From an uncultured Flavobacteriales bacterium (GTDB taxonomy: Bacteria; Bacteroidota; Bacteroidia; Flavobacteriales_G; Salibacteraceae): a stretch of DNA of 64,000 bases. Under the pieces are notes generated by a model that was not told where the DNA came from, did no database searches, and saw only the letters and a list, made by a program, of their open reading frames with translations. The first letter of the stretch is position 1. Each line of letters opens with the position of its first letter. The position numbers and the translations under genes are program-made. This document shows, piece by piece, positions 16,463 to 24,802 of the stretch. The stretch lies in contig CAJXZP010000001.1 of NCBI GenBank assembly GCA_913062955.1, positions 62,001 through 126,000 on the forward strand, read 5' to 3'.

Positions 16463-17030
16463 TCATCTAGAAAAATACCAACTTGTTCTCGCTTCTAATT
16501 CCCCCAGGCGTCAACAACTTCTAAAGGATATGGGGGTTGATTTTACGGTCCAAAGCTCAAAAGGGGAGGAAACCTACCCCGCCAATTTAGCCGTGGGTAA
16601 TGTGGCTGAATTTCTGGCGATTCAAAAAGCAGATTGGTTCGATGATTTTTCGCACAATGAGCTTTACATAACTTCGGATACCACGGTGGTTCTTGATGGG
16701 GAAGTACTCGGGAAACCTACCAATGTACAGGAAGCAAAAAAAATGCTTTTAGCGCTTTCTAATAAACAACATGAAGTGATTACTGGATTTTGTTTGAAGT
16801 CGCAAGAAAAGCAAGTTTCTGGCGCTTGTGTAACCCAAGTACATTTCAAGAAATTGGAAACTTTTGAATTGGAGTATTACGTAAATAATTTCAAACCATT
16901 CGATAAAGCGGGATCCTATGGAATTCAGGAATGGATAGGGATGATTGGAATTACTAAAATTGAAGGTTCCTACTTTAATGTGATGGGATTGCCTACGCAT
17001 GAGATTTTTAACGAATTAAAGCATTATTAA
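16455..17030 (+). CDS. maf: Maf-family nucleotide pyrophosphatase
   Basis: 191 residues from the ATG at 16455, which overlaps the prenyltransferase stop; a TTG start 21 bases upstream would add an unlikely tail. Signature LVLASNSPRRQQLL near the start, SDTTVVLDGEVLGKP in the middle, and DKAGSYGIQEW near the end (the Asp and Lys of the catalytic site). Maf proteins hydrolyse non-canonical or modified NTPs (dTTP/UTP/m7GTP types). Length is normal. Last gene of its operon. Confidence 0.92.
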   Translation: MYSHLEKYQLVLASNSPRRQQLLKDMGVDFTVQSSKGEETYPANLAVGNVAEFLAIQKADWFDDFSHNELYITSDTTVVLDGEVLGKPTNVQEAKKMLLALSNKQHEVITGFCLKSQEKQVSGACVTQVHFKKLETFELEYYVNNFKPFDKAGSYGIQEWIGMIGITKIEGSYFNVMGLPTHEIFNELKHY

Positions 17031-17104
17031 GCCAAATTCGATATAAGTAAGATGTAATCAGTGATTTAGATGGTTTGTGCTTGAGAAAAAAAACGTCTAT
17101 AAAG

Positions 17105-17217
17105 GAATAAGACCCTGTCTCTCGACAAGGTCTTCTTCAACCATCTACTTAACCCTACTCTTAAATGTCTTCATCTACGGTAGTTGTAGAAATATGTTTT
17201 GGGCTCCTTAAGTATGG
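17105..17217 (-). ncRNA. Candidate structured small RNA (6S-like layout)
   Basis: Inside the 301-base gap between maf and trxA. On the minus strand a promoter (17220-17249) is followed by an RNA whose 5' end ACCAU-ACUUAA pairs with UUAAGU-AG-AUGGU about 80 nt later (two-base bulge). CCC/GGG extends this helix past a GGAG bulge, and UCUAC/GUAGA forms an inner hairpin. Directly downstream comes an 11-bp GAGA-loop hairpin. Long bulged hairpin plus terminator is the general layout of 6S-type RNAs, but identity is unproven. A 9-codon ORF (MKTFKSRVK) inside is probably chance. Confidence 0.5.
17109..17134 (-). terminator. Hairpin at the 3' end of the candidate small RNA
   Basis: AAGACCTTGTC-GAGA-GACAGGGTCTT on the minus strand: an 11-bp stem with one mismatch or wobble and a GNRA loop. 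The T8 tract lies about 15 nt further on, so termination strength is uncertain. It could also stop transcription arriving from maf. Confidence 0.5.
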
Positions 17218-17219
17218 TG

Positions 17220-17249
17220 CAAAGGTATACTCTCTTTAGAGAATTCCAA
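17220..17249 (-). promoter_or_regulatory. Promoter of the candidate small RNA
   Basis: Minus strand: TTGG (17249-17246), 18 nt, TACCTTTG (17227-17220), an exact TAnnTTTG. It points away from trxA towards the 3' end of maf, with no gene downstream on that strand, which argues for an RNA product. Confidence 0.55.
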
Positions 17250-17331
17250 TACTTTTTTATTCTTTTTTTACTTTTTTTTTTCAATTTGTCAAATTACGGA
17301 CGTTTTTGAGAACCGTAAAAAAGAAACAATA

Positions 17332-17697
17332 TTATACGGTTGCTTTAAGTAGCTCTTTATGAATGATATCGACCATAGCGTCCTTTGGTAAAGCCCCAGC
17401 TTGCATCATAGGTGGTGTTCCTACGGGTACAAATAACATGCTCGGAATCGAACGAATTCCAAATACACTGGATAATTCTTGTTCTACTTCGGTATCACAT
17501 TTGTAAATATCTAATTTACCTGCATATTCATCCGACAACTCCTCTAATAGAGGGGCGATCATTTTACAAGGGCCACACCAATCGGCATAGAAGTCAATAA
17601 TTGCAGGTTTTTCTCCTTTATACGCCCATTCTTGGGTTTTGGTAAAATCAAAGAATTTTTCTTTGAATCCTTCGGTCGTTAATTTTATTGTTGCCAT
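17332..17697 (-). CDS. trxA: Thioredoxin
   Basis: 121 residues from the ATG at 17697; the frame is open 13 codons further up but those residues match no thioredoxin. Active site WCGPCK with Cys41 and Cys44, preceded by IIDFYAD, and the cis-Pro motif SIPSM in the second half. It reduces disulfides in cytoplasmic proteins. No signal peptide. Single-gene unit, divergent from the thioesterase gene; a TATCTTTG box lies 25 bases upstream. Confidence 0.92.
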   Translation of the reverse strand: MATIKLTTEGFKEKFFDFTKTQEWAYKGEKPAIIDFYADWCGPCKMIAPLLEELSDEYAGKLDIYKCDTEVEQELSSVFGIRSIPSMLFVPVGTPPMMQAGALPKDAMVDIIHKELLKATV

Positions 17698-17722
17698 AAT
17701 CTTATCATCTAAATTTGCAGGG

Positions 17723-17730
17723 CAAAGATA
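17723..17730 (-). promoter_or_regulatory. Predicted -7 box of trxA
   Basis: Minus-strand TATCTTTG, exact TAnnTTTG, 25 bases before the ATG at 17697. No clear -33 element. Confidence 0.45.
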
Positions 17731-17774
17731 TTTCACCTTTGCTTATTAGAATGTAACATTCATTACAATTACTT

Positions 17775-18194
17775 ATGATTTGGTTTAAAGATTACTCGGT
17801 TGAAGATTGGGAAACAAAAACAAAAGGTACGATCCATGATTCCTTAGGAATTGAAATTACTGATTTAGGCGCCAGTACTGTTTCGGGTAAAATGCCTATT
17901 GATGAACGTACTTTCCAGCCTATGCGAATTTTACATGGGGGAGCTTCGGTGGTATTGGCAGAATCTCTAGGTAGTATTGGTTCTTCCTTATTGGTGGATC
18001 CGGATAAGTTTTATGCCGTTGGCCAATCCATTAATGCGAACCATGTACGTCCAGGAATTTCAGGTTTTGCAAATGGAATTGCCAAACCGATTCATATAGG
18101 TACCCGATCTCATATTTGGGATATCGAAATTTTTAACGATGATAGGAAGTTAATGTGTACGTGTAGACTCACCATGGCTATTGTGGCTAAGTAA
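17775..18194 (+). CDS. Hotdog-fold acyl-CoA thioesterase (PaaI / MenI type)
   Basis: 139 residues. LHGGASVVLAESLGSIGS carries the HGG motif and the Glu of the PaaI/4-hydroxybenzoyl-CoA thioesterase (AU-type) active site; NANHVRPG and HIGTRSHIWDIEIFND follow the family pattern. Such enzymes release free CoA from aromatic or fatty acyl-CoAs; the closest well-known use is 1,4-dihydroxy-2-naphthoyl-CoA hydrolysis in menaquinone synthesis. No men genes are nearby, so the substrate stays open. Divergent from trxA. Confidence 0.85.
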   Translation: MIWFKDYSVEDWETKTKGTIHDSLGIEITDLGASTVSGKMPIDERTFQPMRILHGGASVVLAESLGSIGSSLLVDPDKFYAVGQSINANHVRPGISGFANGIAKPIHIGTRSHIWDIEIFNDDRKLMCTCRLTMAIVAK

Positions 18195-18205
18195 ACAGGG
18201 AGTAC

Positions 18206-19156
18206 TTATAGGTATGGTGCCCATTTTTTATTGGGGGCTGCACTAACTTCTTTTTCAGTACCCGATTCAGGATCGGTGAATTTAAGTTTCCAGGCATGCA
18301 GAAATAGGCCATCCACGGAATAGGTGAGTGGGTGTGTTTTAAAATATTCGGGGTTTTTATATCCAGGGTCACCTTTTATAGGAAGACCTAATCCTGCTAA
18401 ATGGAGTCTGATTTGATTGGTGTGTCCGCTATGGGGAGTAACGCGTAATAAAGATTCATTTTCAAAAGATTTAATATATGAAAAATCTGTTTTTGAATGT
18501 GAGTCAGCGACCAATTTACGTCCTCCAGCGGGTGTTTTAGTTTTGCTAATTCCTTGGTTACTGCTAAATGTATCTTGTTTTGGTCTGCCCTCTACTAAAG
18601 CTAAATAGGTTTTAGTGACCGCTCGGTTTTCAAACTGTTTGCTAAGAAAGTTTGCGGCTTGCTTATTTAAGGCGACTAATACAATTCCGGTGGTATTGGC
18701 ATCTAATCTATTGATGAGATGAAATGAACGGTCTGGAAAGGCTAGTTTGAGCCCGCTTGTTAATGTATTGTGTAAATATCTTCCTCCTGCATGAACAGGG
18801 AGAGGAGAAGGCTTGGAAAGTACCCAGTAACTCTCTGTTGCTTCCATTAAGTGGATGTCCCAGTTTACGAGAGGTTCCGGTTTTGGAGCCACCGAGTGTT
18901 GGGTAATTTGTCCGGCCCGTAACCTATGATTTGGGGTAGAAGGCTTCCCATCTACTAATAGGTTTCCCGTAGTGATTTTAGCCAACCAAAAGTCACGTTG
19001 TACATGTGGGAAGGATTCGGTAAATAAATCAATTAACGAGTGGCCATCAAACCTCTTCTTTACCGAGAGTTTGAAAGTTCGATATTCTTTATTCTTTTCT
19101 GAAATGATTTGCGGAAGGGAAATAAGGGCGTTTTTAAATTCGCTGGAGGTAATCAT
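18206..19156 (-). CDS. RluA-family RNA pseudouridine synthase
   Basis: 316 residues. Catalytic motif HLINRLDANTTGIVL with Asp152, then KTYLALVEG and HSGHTNQIRLHLAGLGLPI, all typical of RluA-type synthases that isomerise uridine in rRNA or tRNA. An S4-like segment is visible at about 50-80 (LLVDGKPSTPNHRLRAGQ). The position it modifies cannot be told. Three bases downstream of the HAD gene, so it is probably the last gene of serC-serA-HAD-rluA. Confidence 0.9.
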   Translation of the reverse strand: MITSSEFKNALISLPQIISEKNKEYRTFKLSVKKRFDGHSLIDLFTESFPHVQRDFWLAKITTGNLLVDGKPSTPNHRLRAGQITQHSVAPKPEPLVNWDIHLMEATESYWVLSKPSPLPVHAGGRYLHNTLTSGLKLAFPDRSFHLINRLDANTTGIVLVALNKQAANFLSKQFENRAVTKTYLALVEGRPKQDTFSSNQGISKTKTPAGGRKLVADSHSKTDFSYIKSFENESLLRVTPHSGHTNQIRLHLAGLGLPIKGDPGYKNPEYFKTHPLTYSVDGLFLHAWKLKFTDPESGTEKEVSAAPNKKWAPYL

Positions 19157-19159
19157 TGC

Positions 19160-19579
19160 TTAGCGCTTAAATACCTCAACGCTTTTTTTCTTGACGATGA
19201 GGTCGGTAAATTTACCCTTAAAGTTGGTGGCTTTTACAGAGGCGTTATCTACCCAATGGTAATTGCCTCCTCTCGGTTTTCCAAAAATGATCCCATGGTA
19301 TTTAAACCCATGAGTATTTAACCATGTTTCGGTTACTTGCCGATGCTCTTCTACCCGAGAGGTGAAAAAAGTAATAATATTACCTTGCTCGTACCATTTA
19401 TTTAAGGTTTCTAAGGCATCTGGAAATGGAATACAAGTGGCCATTCTTTCGGACTCTTCGTTAGGTATATCTTCGGTAATGGTACCGTCAATATCTATCA
19501 AATAGTTTTTTAACTCTTCGGGAAGAGTAGGAGAAAGGCTTTCGCCTTTCTCATTTTTGACCTCTTGTAAATTGTTCAT
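19160..19579 (-). CDS. Small HAD-superfamily phosphatase-like protein
   Basis: 139 residues. LIDIDGTITED is HAD motif I (Asp29 and Asp31), ITFFTSRVEEHRQVTETWL supplies motif II plus helix, and DNASVKATNFKGKF fits the later part, with GNYHWVDN as motif IV region. Homologues in Bacteroidetes are often labelled phosphoheptose isomerase, which this sequence does not support. Position between serA and rluA raises a link to serine synthesis, but it does not resemble SerB closely; the substrate is unknown. Five bases separate it from serA. Confidence 0.75.
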   Translation of the reverse strand: MNNLQEVKNEKGESLSPTLPEELKNYLIDIDGTITEDIPNEESERMATCIPFPDALETLNKWYEQGNIITFFTSRVEEHRQVTETWLNTHGFKYHGIIFGKPRGGNYHWVDNASVKATNFKGKFTDLIVKKKSVEVFKR

Positions 19580-19584
19580 TGATT

Positions 19585-20544
19585 TTAATTCAATGGAAAG
19601 TTGGTTGTAATAAAATCAGCCAATTCTTGACCAATTCTATCTTGTGCTTCCACAGTAGCTGCTCCCACGTGGGGTGTTAAGCTAATTCTATTGTGGGCTA
19701 ATAAAGCTTCGCTTGGCGTAGGTTCGTTTTTAAATACATCGATACCTGCGGCACGGACTTTACCCGTATTTAATGCATGGATTAATTCTGCTTCATCAAT
19801 GATTCCACCTCGAGCTAAATTGATAAGGATGACTCCTTCTTTCATTTTATCTAACTCCGATTTACCAATTACAGCTTGACCGTTTGCTTGTGCTGGTACA
19901 TGTAAACTAATAAAATCAGCTTTCGCAAAAACACGATCACGATCTTCGGTTATTAACTCCACACTTACGGTTTGATTAGCCACTTGAACATCAATTGTTA
20001 CTTTGTCCATAAATGGATCTGAACCAATGACATTCATTCCTAATCCAAGAGCATATTTAGCCGTTTGCTGGCCAATACGTCCCATTCCAATAAGACCAAT
20101 GGTTTTCCCTCTTAACTCAATTCCTTTTCCGTATTTCTTTTTCAATACTTTAAAATCGGTAGATCCTTTGGTGGGCATTTGACGGTTAGAGTCAAATAGA
20201 TCTCTAGCCATACTCATCATGTGGGTAATCACCAATTCGGCCACGGCTTGCGAAGAAGCTCCAGGAGTGTTAAATACTAAACGACCGTTGTCACGGGCAT
20301 AGTCAACATCAATATTATCCATACCTACGCCACCTCGACCAATTCCTTTTAGTCCAGGACAAGCGTCAATTAAATCTTTGCGTACGGTAGTGGCACTTCT
20401 CACTAGGAGAACCTCAACGTTATTATCGTTGATGTATTGAATTAATTCCGGTTGCGGAACATTGGTCGTTTCAATCGTGTAACCTGCTTTGCTTAAGGCC
20501 TTTTCACCAAGAGGTGAAATCCCGTCATTTGCTAAAACTTTCAT
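19585..20544 (-). CDS. serA: D-3-phosphoglycerate dehydrogenase (short form, no ACT domain)
   Basis: 319 residues. NAD-binding GMGRIG (153-158) in the Rossmann domain, NLARGGIIDEAEL with catalytic Arg246, and TPHVGAATVEAQ with catalytic His292 mark the D-2-hydroxyacid dehydrogenase family. Placement directly after serC indicates 3-phosphoglycerate oxidation, the first step of serine synthesis. It ends after the catalytic domain: the C-terminal ACT domain that gives serine feedback control in many SerA proteins is missing, so control must be elsewhere. Confidence 0.92.
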   Translation of the reverse strand: MKVLANDGISPLGEKALSKAGYTIETTNVPQPELIQYINDNNVEVLLVRSATTVRKDLIDACPGLKGIGRGGVGMDNIDVDYARDNGRLVFNTPGASSQAVAELVITHMMSMARDLFDSNRQMPTKGSTDFKVLKKKYGKGIELRGKTIGLIGMGRIGQQTAKYALGLGMNVIGSDPFMDKVTIDVQVANQTVSVELITEDRDRVFAKADFISLHVPAQANGQAVIGKSELDKMKEGVILINLARGGIIDEAELIHALNTGKVRAAGIDVFKNEPTPSEALLAHNRISLTPHVGAATVEAQDRIGQELADFITTNFPLN

Positions 20545-20557
20545 AAAAAGAATATGC

Positions 20558-21622
20558 TTAAGAGTTTAATTTTTTCATTACGTTCACCAATACTTCTACA
20601 CTTTCTAAGGGTAAAGCATTGTACATAGAAGCTCTATATCCACCAACAGATCTATGACCTTTGATTCCAGAAATATTTGCTTCGTTCCACATTTTATCAA
20701 ATTGCTCTTTTAAAGAGTCATCTGTTAAGGCAAAACAAGCATTCATGTTTGAACGATCTTCTATAGCTGCAGTTCCTTTAAATAATGGATTTGAATCAAT
20801 TTCGCTGTATAACATTTTTGCGCGTTGTTGCGCCAAATTTTCATACGTAGATAAACCACCGTTTTTCAACATGTGTTCTAAATTTAACATCGCTACGTAA
20901 ATGGAATAAACAGGAGGAGTGTTAAACATAGATTCCTTTGATGCATGTACTTTAAAGTCCATCATCGCAGGAATATTCCTTCCGGAGCGACCAAAAATCT
21001 CATCTTTAACAATGTATAAAGTAGCTCCTGCAGGACCTAAATTCTTTTGAGCTCCGGCATAGATTAGGTCAAAATCAGCTACGTTGATTTGACGACTAAA
21101 AATATCACTACTCATATCACAAACCTTAACGCCATCAAATTCTGGGAATTCTTTGTACTGGGTACCGAAGATGGTATTGTTTGAAGTGAAGTGGTAAAAG
21201 TCGGCATCCGAAGGGATATCAAATCCTTTAGGTATGTAATTATAGTTTTTGTCTTTTGAAGAAGAAACGATATCTATATTTCCAAATCTCTGGGCTTCCT
21301 TAATTGCCTTGGAAGACCAAGTTCCTGTATCCGAATAGGCTGCTTTTCCATTTTCGGTTAGTAAGTTATAAATGGTCATTAAAAAACCCGTACTGGCCCC
21401 ACCTTGAAGAAACAAAACAGAATACCCTTCTGGAACGCTAAGCATCTCTTTGACCATAGCAATAGCACTATCGGCTACCTTAACAAAAGAAGTGCTTCTA
21501 TGAGAGATTTCTAAGATAGAAAGATCTAAGTTATCAAAATTAGTTACCGCAGCAGCAGCTTGTTGAAGGACTTCTTGGGGTAAGATACATGGCCCCGCAC
21601 TATAGTTATGAACTTTGCTCAT
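20558..21622 (-). CDS. serC: Phosphoserine aminotransferase
   Basis: 354 residues, the usual size. N-terminal NYSAGPCILPQEVLQ, the GGASTGF phosphate loop, and AGAQKNLGPAG with PLP-binding Lys193; C-terminal IKGHRSVGGYRASMYNALP is the family end motif. Converts 3-phosphohydroxypyruvate plus glutamate to phosphoserine plus 2-oxoglutarate. First gene of the serC-serA-HAD-rluA set with 13 bp to serA. A TAATTTTG box lies 22 bases upstream. Confidence 0.95.
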   Translation of the reverse strand: MSKVHNYSAGPCILPQEVLQQAAAAVTNFDNLDLSILEISHRSTSFVKVADSAIAMVKEMLSVPEGYSVLFLQGGASTGFLMTIYNLLTENGKAAYSDTGTWSSKAIKEAQRFGNIDIVSSSKDKNYNYIPKGFDIPSDADFYHFTSNNTIFGTQYKEFPEFDGVKVCDMSSDIFSRQINVADFDLIYAGAQKNLGPAGATLYIVKDEIFGRSGRNIPAMMDFKVHASKESMFNTPPVYSIYVAMLNLEHMLKNGGLSTYENLAQQRAKMLYSEIDSNPLFKGTAAIEDRSNMNACFALTDDSLKEQFDKMWNEANISGIKGHRSVGGYRASMYNALPLESVEVLVNVMKKLNS

Positions 21623-21644
21623 TTTAATGTTTTTTATTGGCTGG

Positions 21645-21652
21645 CAAAATTA
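21645..21652 (-). promoter_or_regulatory. Predicted -7 box of serC
   Basis: Minus-strand TAATTTTG, exact TAnnTTTG, 22 bases before the ATG. A -33 TTTG is not evident. Confidence 0.45.
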
Positions 21653-21817
21653 GGTAGAATTGGACGAATAGAGGGGTATAATTAAAATTATTATACGGTT
21701 ATGAAACATGCTATTAAACACGAAATTCCAAACGATCCAGAATAAACGAAGGAAAGGGCTATTTGTTAAAATTTTACAATCTTATTTTTATAAATTGCAG
21801 AACCTAATTGTTAGCAT

Positions 21818-24346
21818 ATGCGGTTTGTTGTGAGAGTTTTTATGATCCTATGGGTATCGAGTTTGGCAATGCCATCTGGTTTTTGCCAAAAGGAAGTGCC
21901 ACTTGATTCGTCCATTGTGAAAACGGCTATTGATATGAGTAGCGTTAGCACCGAATCACAAACGACCAATCTAATCCTAGATAGCTATGCTGAAAATGAC
22001 TATGATCATAGATTATTAAAAAGGACGGATTCCACATTTTTATGGAAGGCGGACTTAATCAATGAGGACTTCAAGAAAATTGAGCAACAAGATTTATCCA
22101 GTATCAGCAAAGCGAGTTTAGATGCTTTGACTTCGACATGGAATTTAAATCTAACGGAGATTGAGAAAGGAGCAGAGTTAGTTCAGCAATTATTTGTGCA
22201 AACAACGGATGATTTAGAAAGTTTAAGAAATCAACGTGTACGATGGCAAGCCACATTAACGGTATTAAATTCTACAGAATCGCCTGTGGAAATGGTGAAT
22301 AATATTGATACCATAATTCAACGAATTGATAAAGCAGAAACACGGTTAAATGAAAATTTATCTTTTTTAATTCTATTGGAAGCGAAGGTTAATAAATTAA
22401 AAACTTTAACGAATAAAGTGGATAGTTCCATAAAATCCGCATTGGAGGAACGCTCCAAGGATATGTTTAAACAGAATAGACCTGTGATTTGGAAATTGCT
22501 TTTCACAAAATCAGATACGCTACATCCGGACTCTTTGGAATTGGCTTCTATGCCAGAGGATAGTTTGGTAGATGTCTCTACTAAATTGGTACATTGGAGT
22601 AATGAAAAAATAAAATTTAGTGTAGAGTTTATTGAATCCAATCAGAACACCATTTATTTCCATGTCATATTATGGATTCTGACCGTGATGCTGAGCCTAC
22701 GTTTTGGTAAGCAGGAGTTGGAAATAAAAGATTTGGGTAAGCGAACCTTTGCCGAGCAATCCTTATTGGATGTCCGTCATAAATTGATATTATCGGCTTC
22801 TTACATTTCCATTTTGTATTCCACCCTATTGTATGAGTTTTTACCATTTCTGATTTTGGAAATATTGGTCATTGTGCTTTTGGCTCTGAATGTCTTGATT
22901 CATCGTACGAGTAAGGGGAATCGAGTTGTGAAAATCGCCTTTTTTTTAGCTGTATTATTTATCACCGGACAACTAAGTACAGAAACGTGGTTTCATGGAT
23001 TAGCGTTTAGATTGTATTTATTTGTCAAAGCAGCATTGATTTTCTGGGCATTATCTCTATTTAAAAAGTATTTAGAATTATATAAAAGTGACAAATCACC
23101 CACCATTTGGAAGAAACTACCTAAGCTTACTGGGGTAATTAATGTCATTTTAATAATTGCAGTGGTGGCCAACATATTAGGGTTCGTTAAATTATCCGAT
23201 TTAAGTATGCTTTTGGCGATTCAAATATTAGTGGTATCCTTTATATTTTATGGGATATTGGTGACCAGTAACGGGTTAATTTCCTTGGTGTTTAACGTAG
23301 CTTGGATTCCTAAAGAAACGAGTTCATTGCAATTTCGAAATACCATTGAATCTATTGTTTTAAAGATTGTAAATTTCTTGGCTTCTTTATTTTGGGTAAA
23401 AACAATATTGTCTACAGTCGGGATTTATGTGCCAATTAAGGGATTTGTTTTGGATGTATTTAATACCCCAGCCGAGATCGGTACGATTTCCATTTCGTTA
23501 AAGGATATTGCTTTAGGGATATTTGTTTTTGCATTGACCTATGCGATAACCAAATTTATCGGTATTTTGGTTAAAGAAGGTGGTTTGGATAGGCTTCATC
23601 TAAAAAGAGGGGTGCCCAATGCGGTTTCCTTAGTGGTTCGATATACCTTATTCGGATTGGGGTTTCTGCTTTCCTTGTCGGTTGCGGGTATTGATCTAGG
23701 TATGTTTAGTTTAATGGCCGGTGCTTTGGGTATTGGAATTGGTTTTGGACTTCAAAATATTATTTCAAATTTTGTATCGGGTTTAATCCTTGTGTTTGAA
23801 AGGCCTTTGCAAGAAGGGGATGTAGTAGAAGTCAATACTTTACTAGGAGTGGTTAAAAATATTGGGGTACGTTCATCCAATATTAGAACCTATACCGGTT
23901 CTGAAGTAGTGGTTCCGAATGAGGTTTTAATATCCAAGGAATTGGTAAATTGGACCCTAAGTGATCCAAATAAGAGATTAGAAATTAAAATAGGGGTGGA
24001 TTACGGTAGCGAACCTAGAGAGATTATCAAGCTTTTAATAGAAGCCGCTTTGGGAAATTCGGAGGTGCAACGTGATCCAGCTCCTTCGGCTTATTTCGAA
24101 GAATTTGGAGATTCGTCCCTCAATTTTAGATTGTTGTTTTGGGTGCACCATACCATTGGTATGAGTGTTCGAAGTGATGTTATGCTTCGGGTTAGTGATA
24201 CCCTAAGAAAGCATGATATTAATATTCCGTTCCCTATTCGAACGTTAGTGATGGATGAAAAAATGAAAAAAAATCTGATTTCTCCTGAGCTTCTTTCGGA
24301 TAAAAGAAGGAATGTGGACTATGATGGTTCCAAAGGAAAAGCCTAG
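21818..24346 (+). CDS. Large mechanosensitive channel of the MscS family
   Basis: 842 residues. Signal peptide (about 1-23, ending PSGFCQ), a coiled-coil periplasmic domain up to about 270, about eight membrane segments (roughly 280-620), then the MscS core: a Gly/Ala-rich pore helix MAGALGIGIGFGLQNIISNF, followed by FVSGLILVFERPLQEGDVVEV and VVVPNEVLISKELVNWT in the cytosolic vestibule. The long N-terminal part makes it like MscK/MscM rather than short MscS. It releases solutes on osmotic downshock. Ends with a cytosolic basic tail. Tail-to-tail with the S4 gene, 3 bp apart. Confidence 0.9.
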   Translation: MRFVVRVFMILWVSSLAMPSGFCQKEVPLDSSIVKTAIDMSSVSTESQTTNLILDSYAENDYDHRLLKRTDSTFLWKADLINEDFKKIEQQDLSSISKASLDALTSTWNLNLTEIEKGAELVQQLFVQTTDDLESLRNQRVRWQATLTVLNSTESPVEMVNNIDTIIQRIDKAETRLNENLSFLILLEAKVNKLKTLTNKVDSSIKSALEERSKDMFKQNRPVIWKLLFTKSDTLHPDSLELASMPEDSLVDVSTKLVHWSNEKIKFSVEFIESNQNTIYFHVILWILTVMLSLRFGKQELEIKDLGKRTFAEQSLLDVRHKLILSASYISILYSTLLYEFLPFLILEILVIVLLALNVLIHRTSKGNRVVKIAFFLAVLFITGQLSTETWFHGLAFRLYLFVKAALIFWALSLFKKYLELYKSDKSPTIWKKLPKLTGVINVILIIAVVANILGFVKLSDLSMLLAIQILVVSFIFYGILVTSNGLISLVFNVAWIPKETSSLQFRNTIESIVLKIVNFLASLFWVKTILSTVGIYVPIKGFVLDVFNTPAEIGTISISLKDIALGIFVFALTYAITKFIGILVKEGGLDRLHLKRGVPNAVSLVVRYTLFGLGFLLSLSVAGIDLGMFSLMAGALGIGIGFGLQNIISNFVSGLILVFERPLQEGDVVEVNTLLGVVKNIGVRSSNIRTYTGSEVVVPNEVLISKELVNWTLSDPNKRLEIKIGVDYGSEPREIIKLLIEAALGNSEVQRDPAPSAYFEEFGDSSLNFRLLFWVHHTIGMSVRSDVMLRVSDTLRKHDINIPFPIRTLVMDEKMKKNLISPELLSDKRRNVDYDGSKGKA

Positions 24347-24349
24347 GGT

Positions 24350-24739
24350 TTATTCTTCTTCTCGGAAGTTTCTTTGCTCCAGGGCTTTTAACATATCTCT
24401 ACGATCACGTTTGGTAGGACGACCCTTGATACCGATGTTATAGTTTTCCCGTTTCTCCTTTTCAATACTGGCTAGTAGGTCTAAATCTTTTTGTGGGGTA
24501 ATTTCAATGACAAAATCCGCAACGAGTTTCGCTCCAACTCTACTTTTTGGAATGTCCATTACTTTAAAGGTACGTTGAGTAGGAGGGATTTTAATGGATA
24601 CCTTATCCGAAGTTTCTAAATCTTTAGAGGCTTTAACGGTTTTTGAATTTACCGAAATTTTACCATCCTTAACAGCTTTGGTTGCCAAACTACGGGTTTT
24701 ATACAACCGAATACACCATAAATATTTATCGACTCTCAT
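24350..24739 (-). CDS. S4-domain RNA-binding protein (Hsp15-like)
   Basis: 129 residues from the ATG at 24739, giving MRVDKYLWCIRLYKTRSLA; a start ten codons upstream would run into the terminator of the gene behind. The S4 fold covers about 1-65 (VKDGKISVNSKTVKASKDLETSDKVSI). The C-terminal part is basic (KGRPTKRDRRDML), as in the heat-shock protein Hsp15 (HslR), which rescues stalled 50S subunits carrying peptidyl-tRNA. Function is by family. Confidence 0.85.
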   Translation of the reverse strand: MRVDKYLWCIRLYKTRSLATKAVKDGKISVNSKTVKASKDLETSDKVSIKIPPTQRTFKVMDIPKSRVGAKLVADFVIEITPQKDLDLLASIEKEKRENYNIGIKGRPTKRDRRDMLKALEQRNFREEE

Positions 24740-24750
24740 GAAGCGAATGT

Positions 24751-24784
24751 AAAAAAAAAGCCCTCGCAATTGCGAAGGCTTTTC
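24751..24784 (-). terminator. Terminator of the LPP20-like gene
   Basis: AAAAGCC-T-TCGCAATTGCGA-G-GGCTTTT hairpin on the minus strand, followed by nine T residues in all. It also separates this transcript from the S4 gene downstream. Confidence 0.85.
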
Positions 24785-24802
24785 AATTTTTATGAATTCA
24801 AA

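Noticed and set aside
17150-17190. 9-codon ORF (MKTFKSRVK) in the candidate small RNA as a leader peptide
   Set aside because: No structural gene follows on that strand and the codons take part in the predicted helices; chance is more likely.
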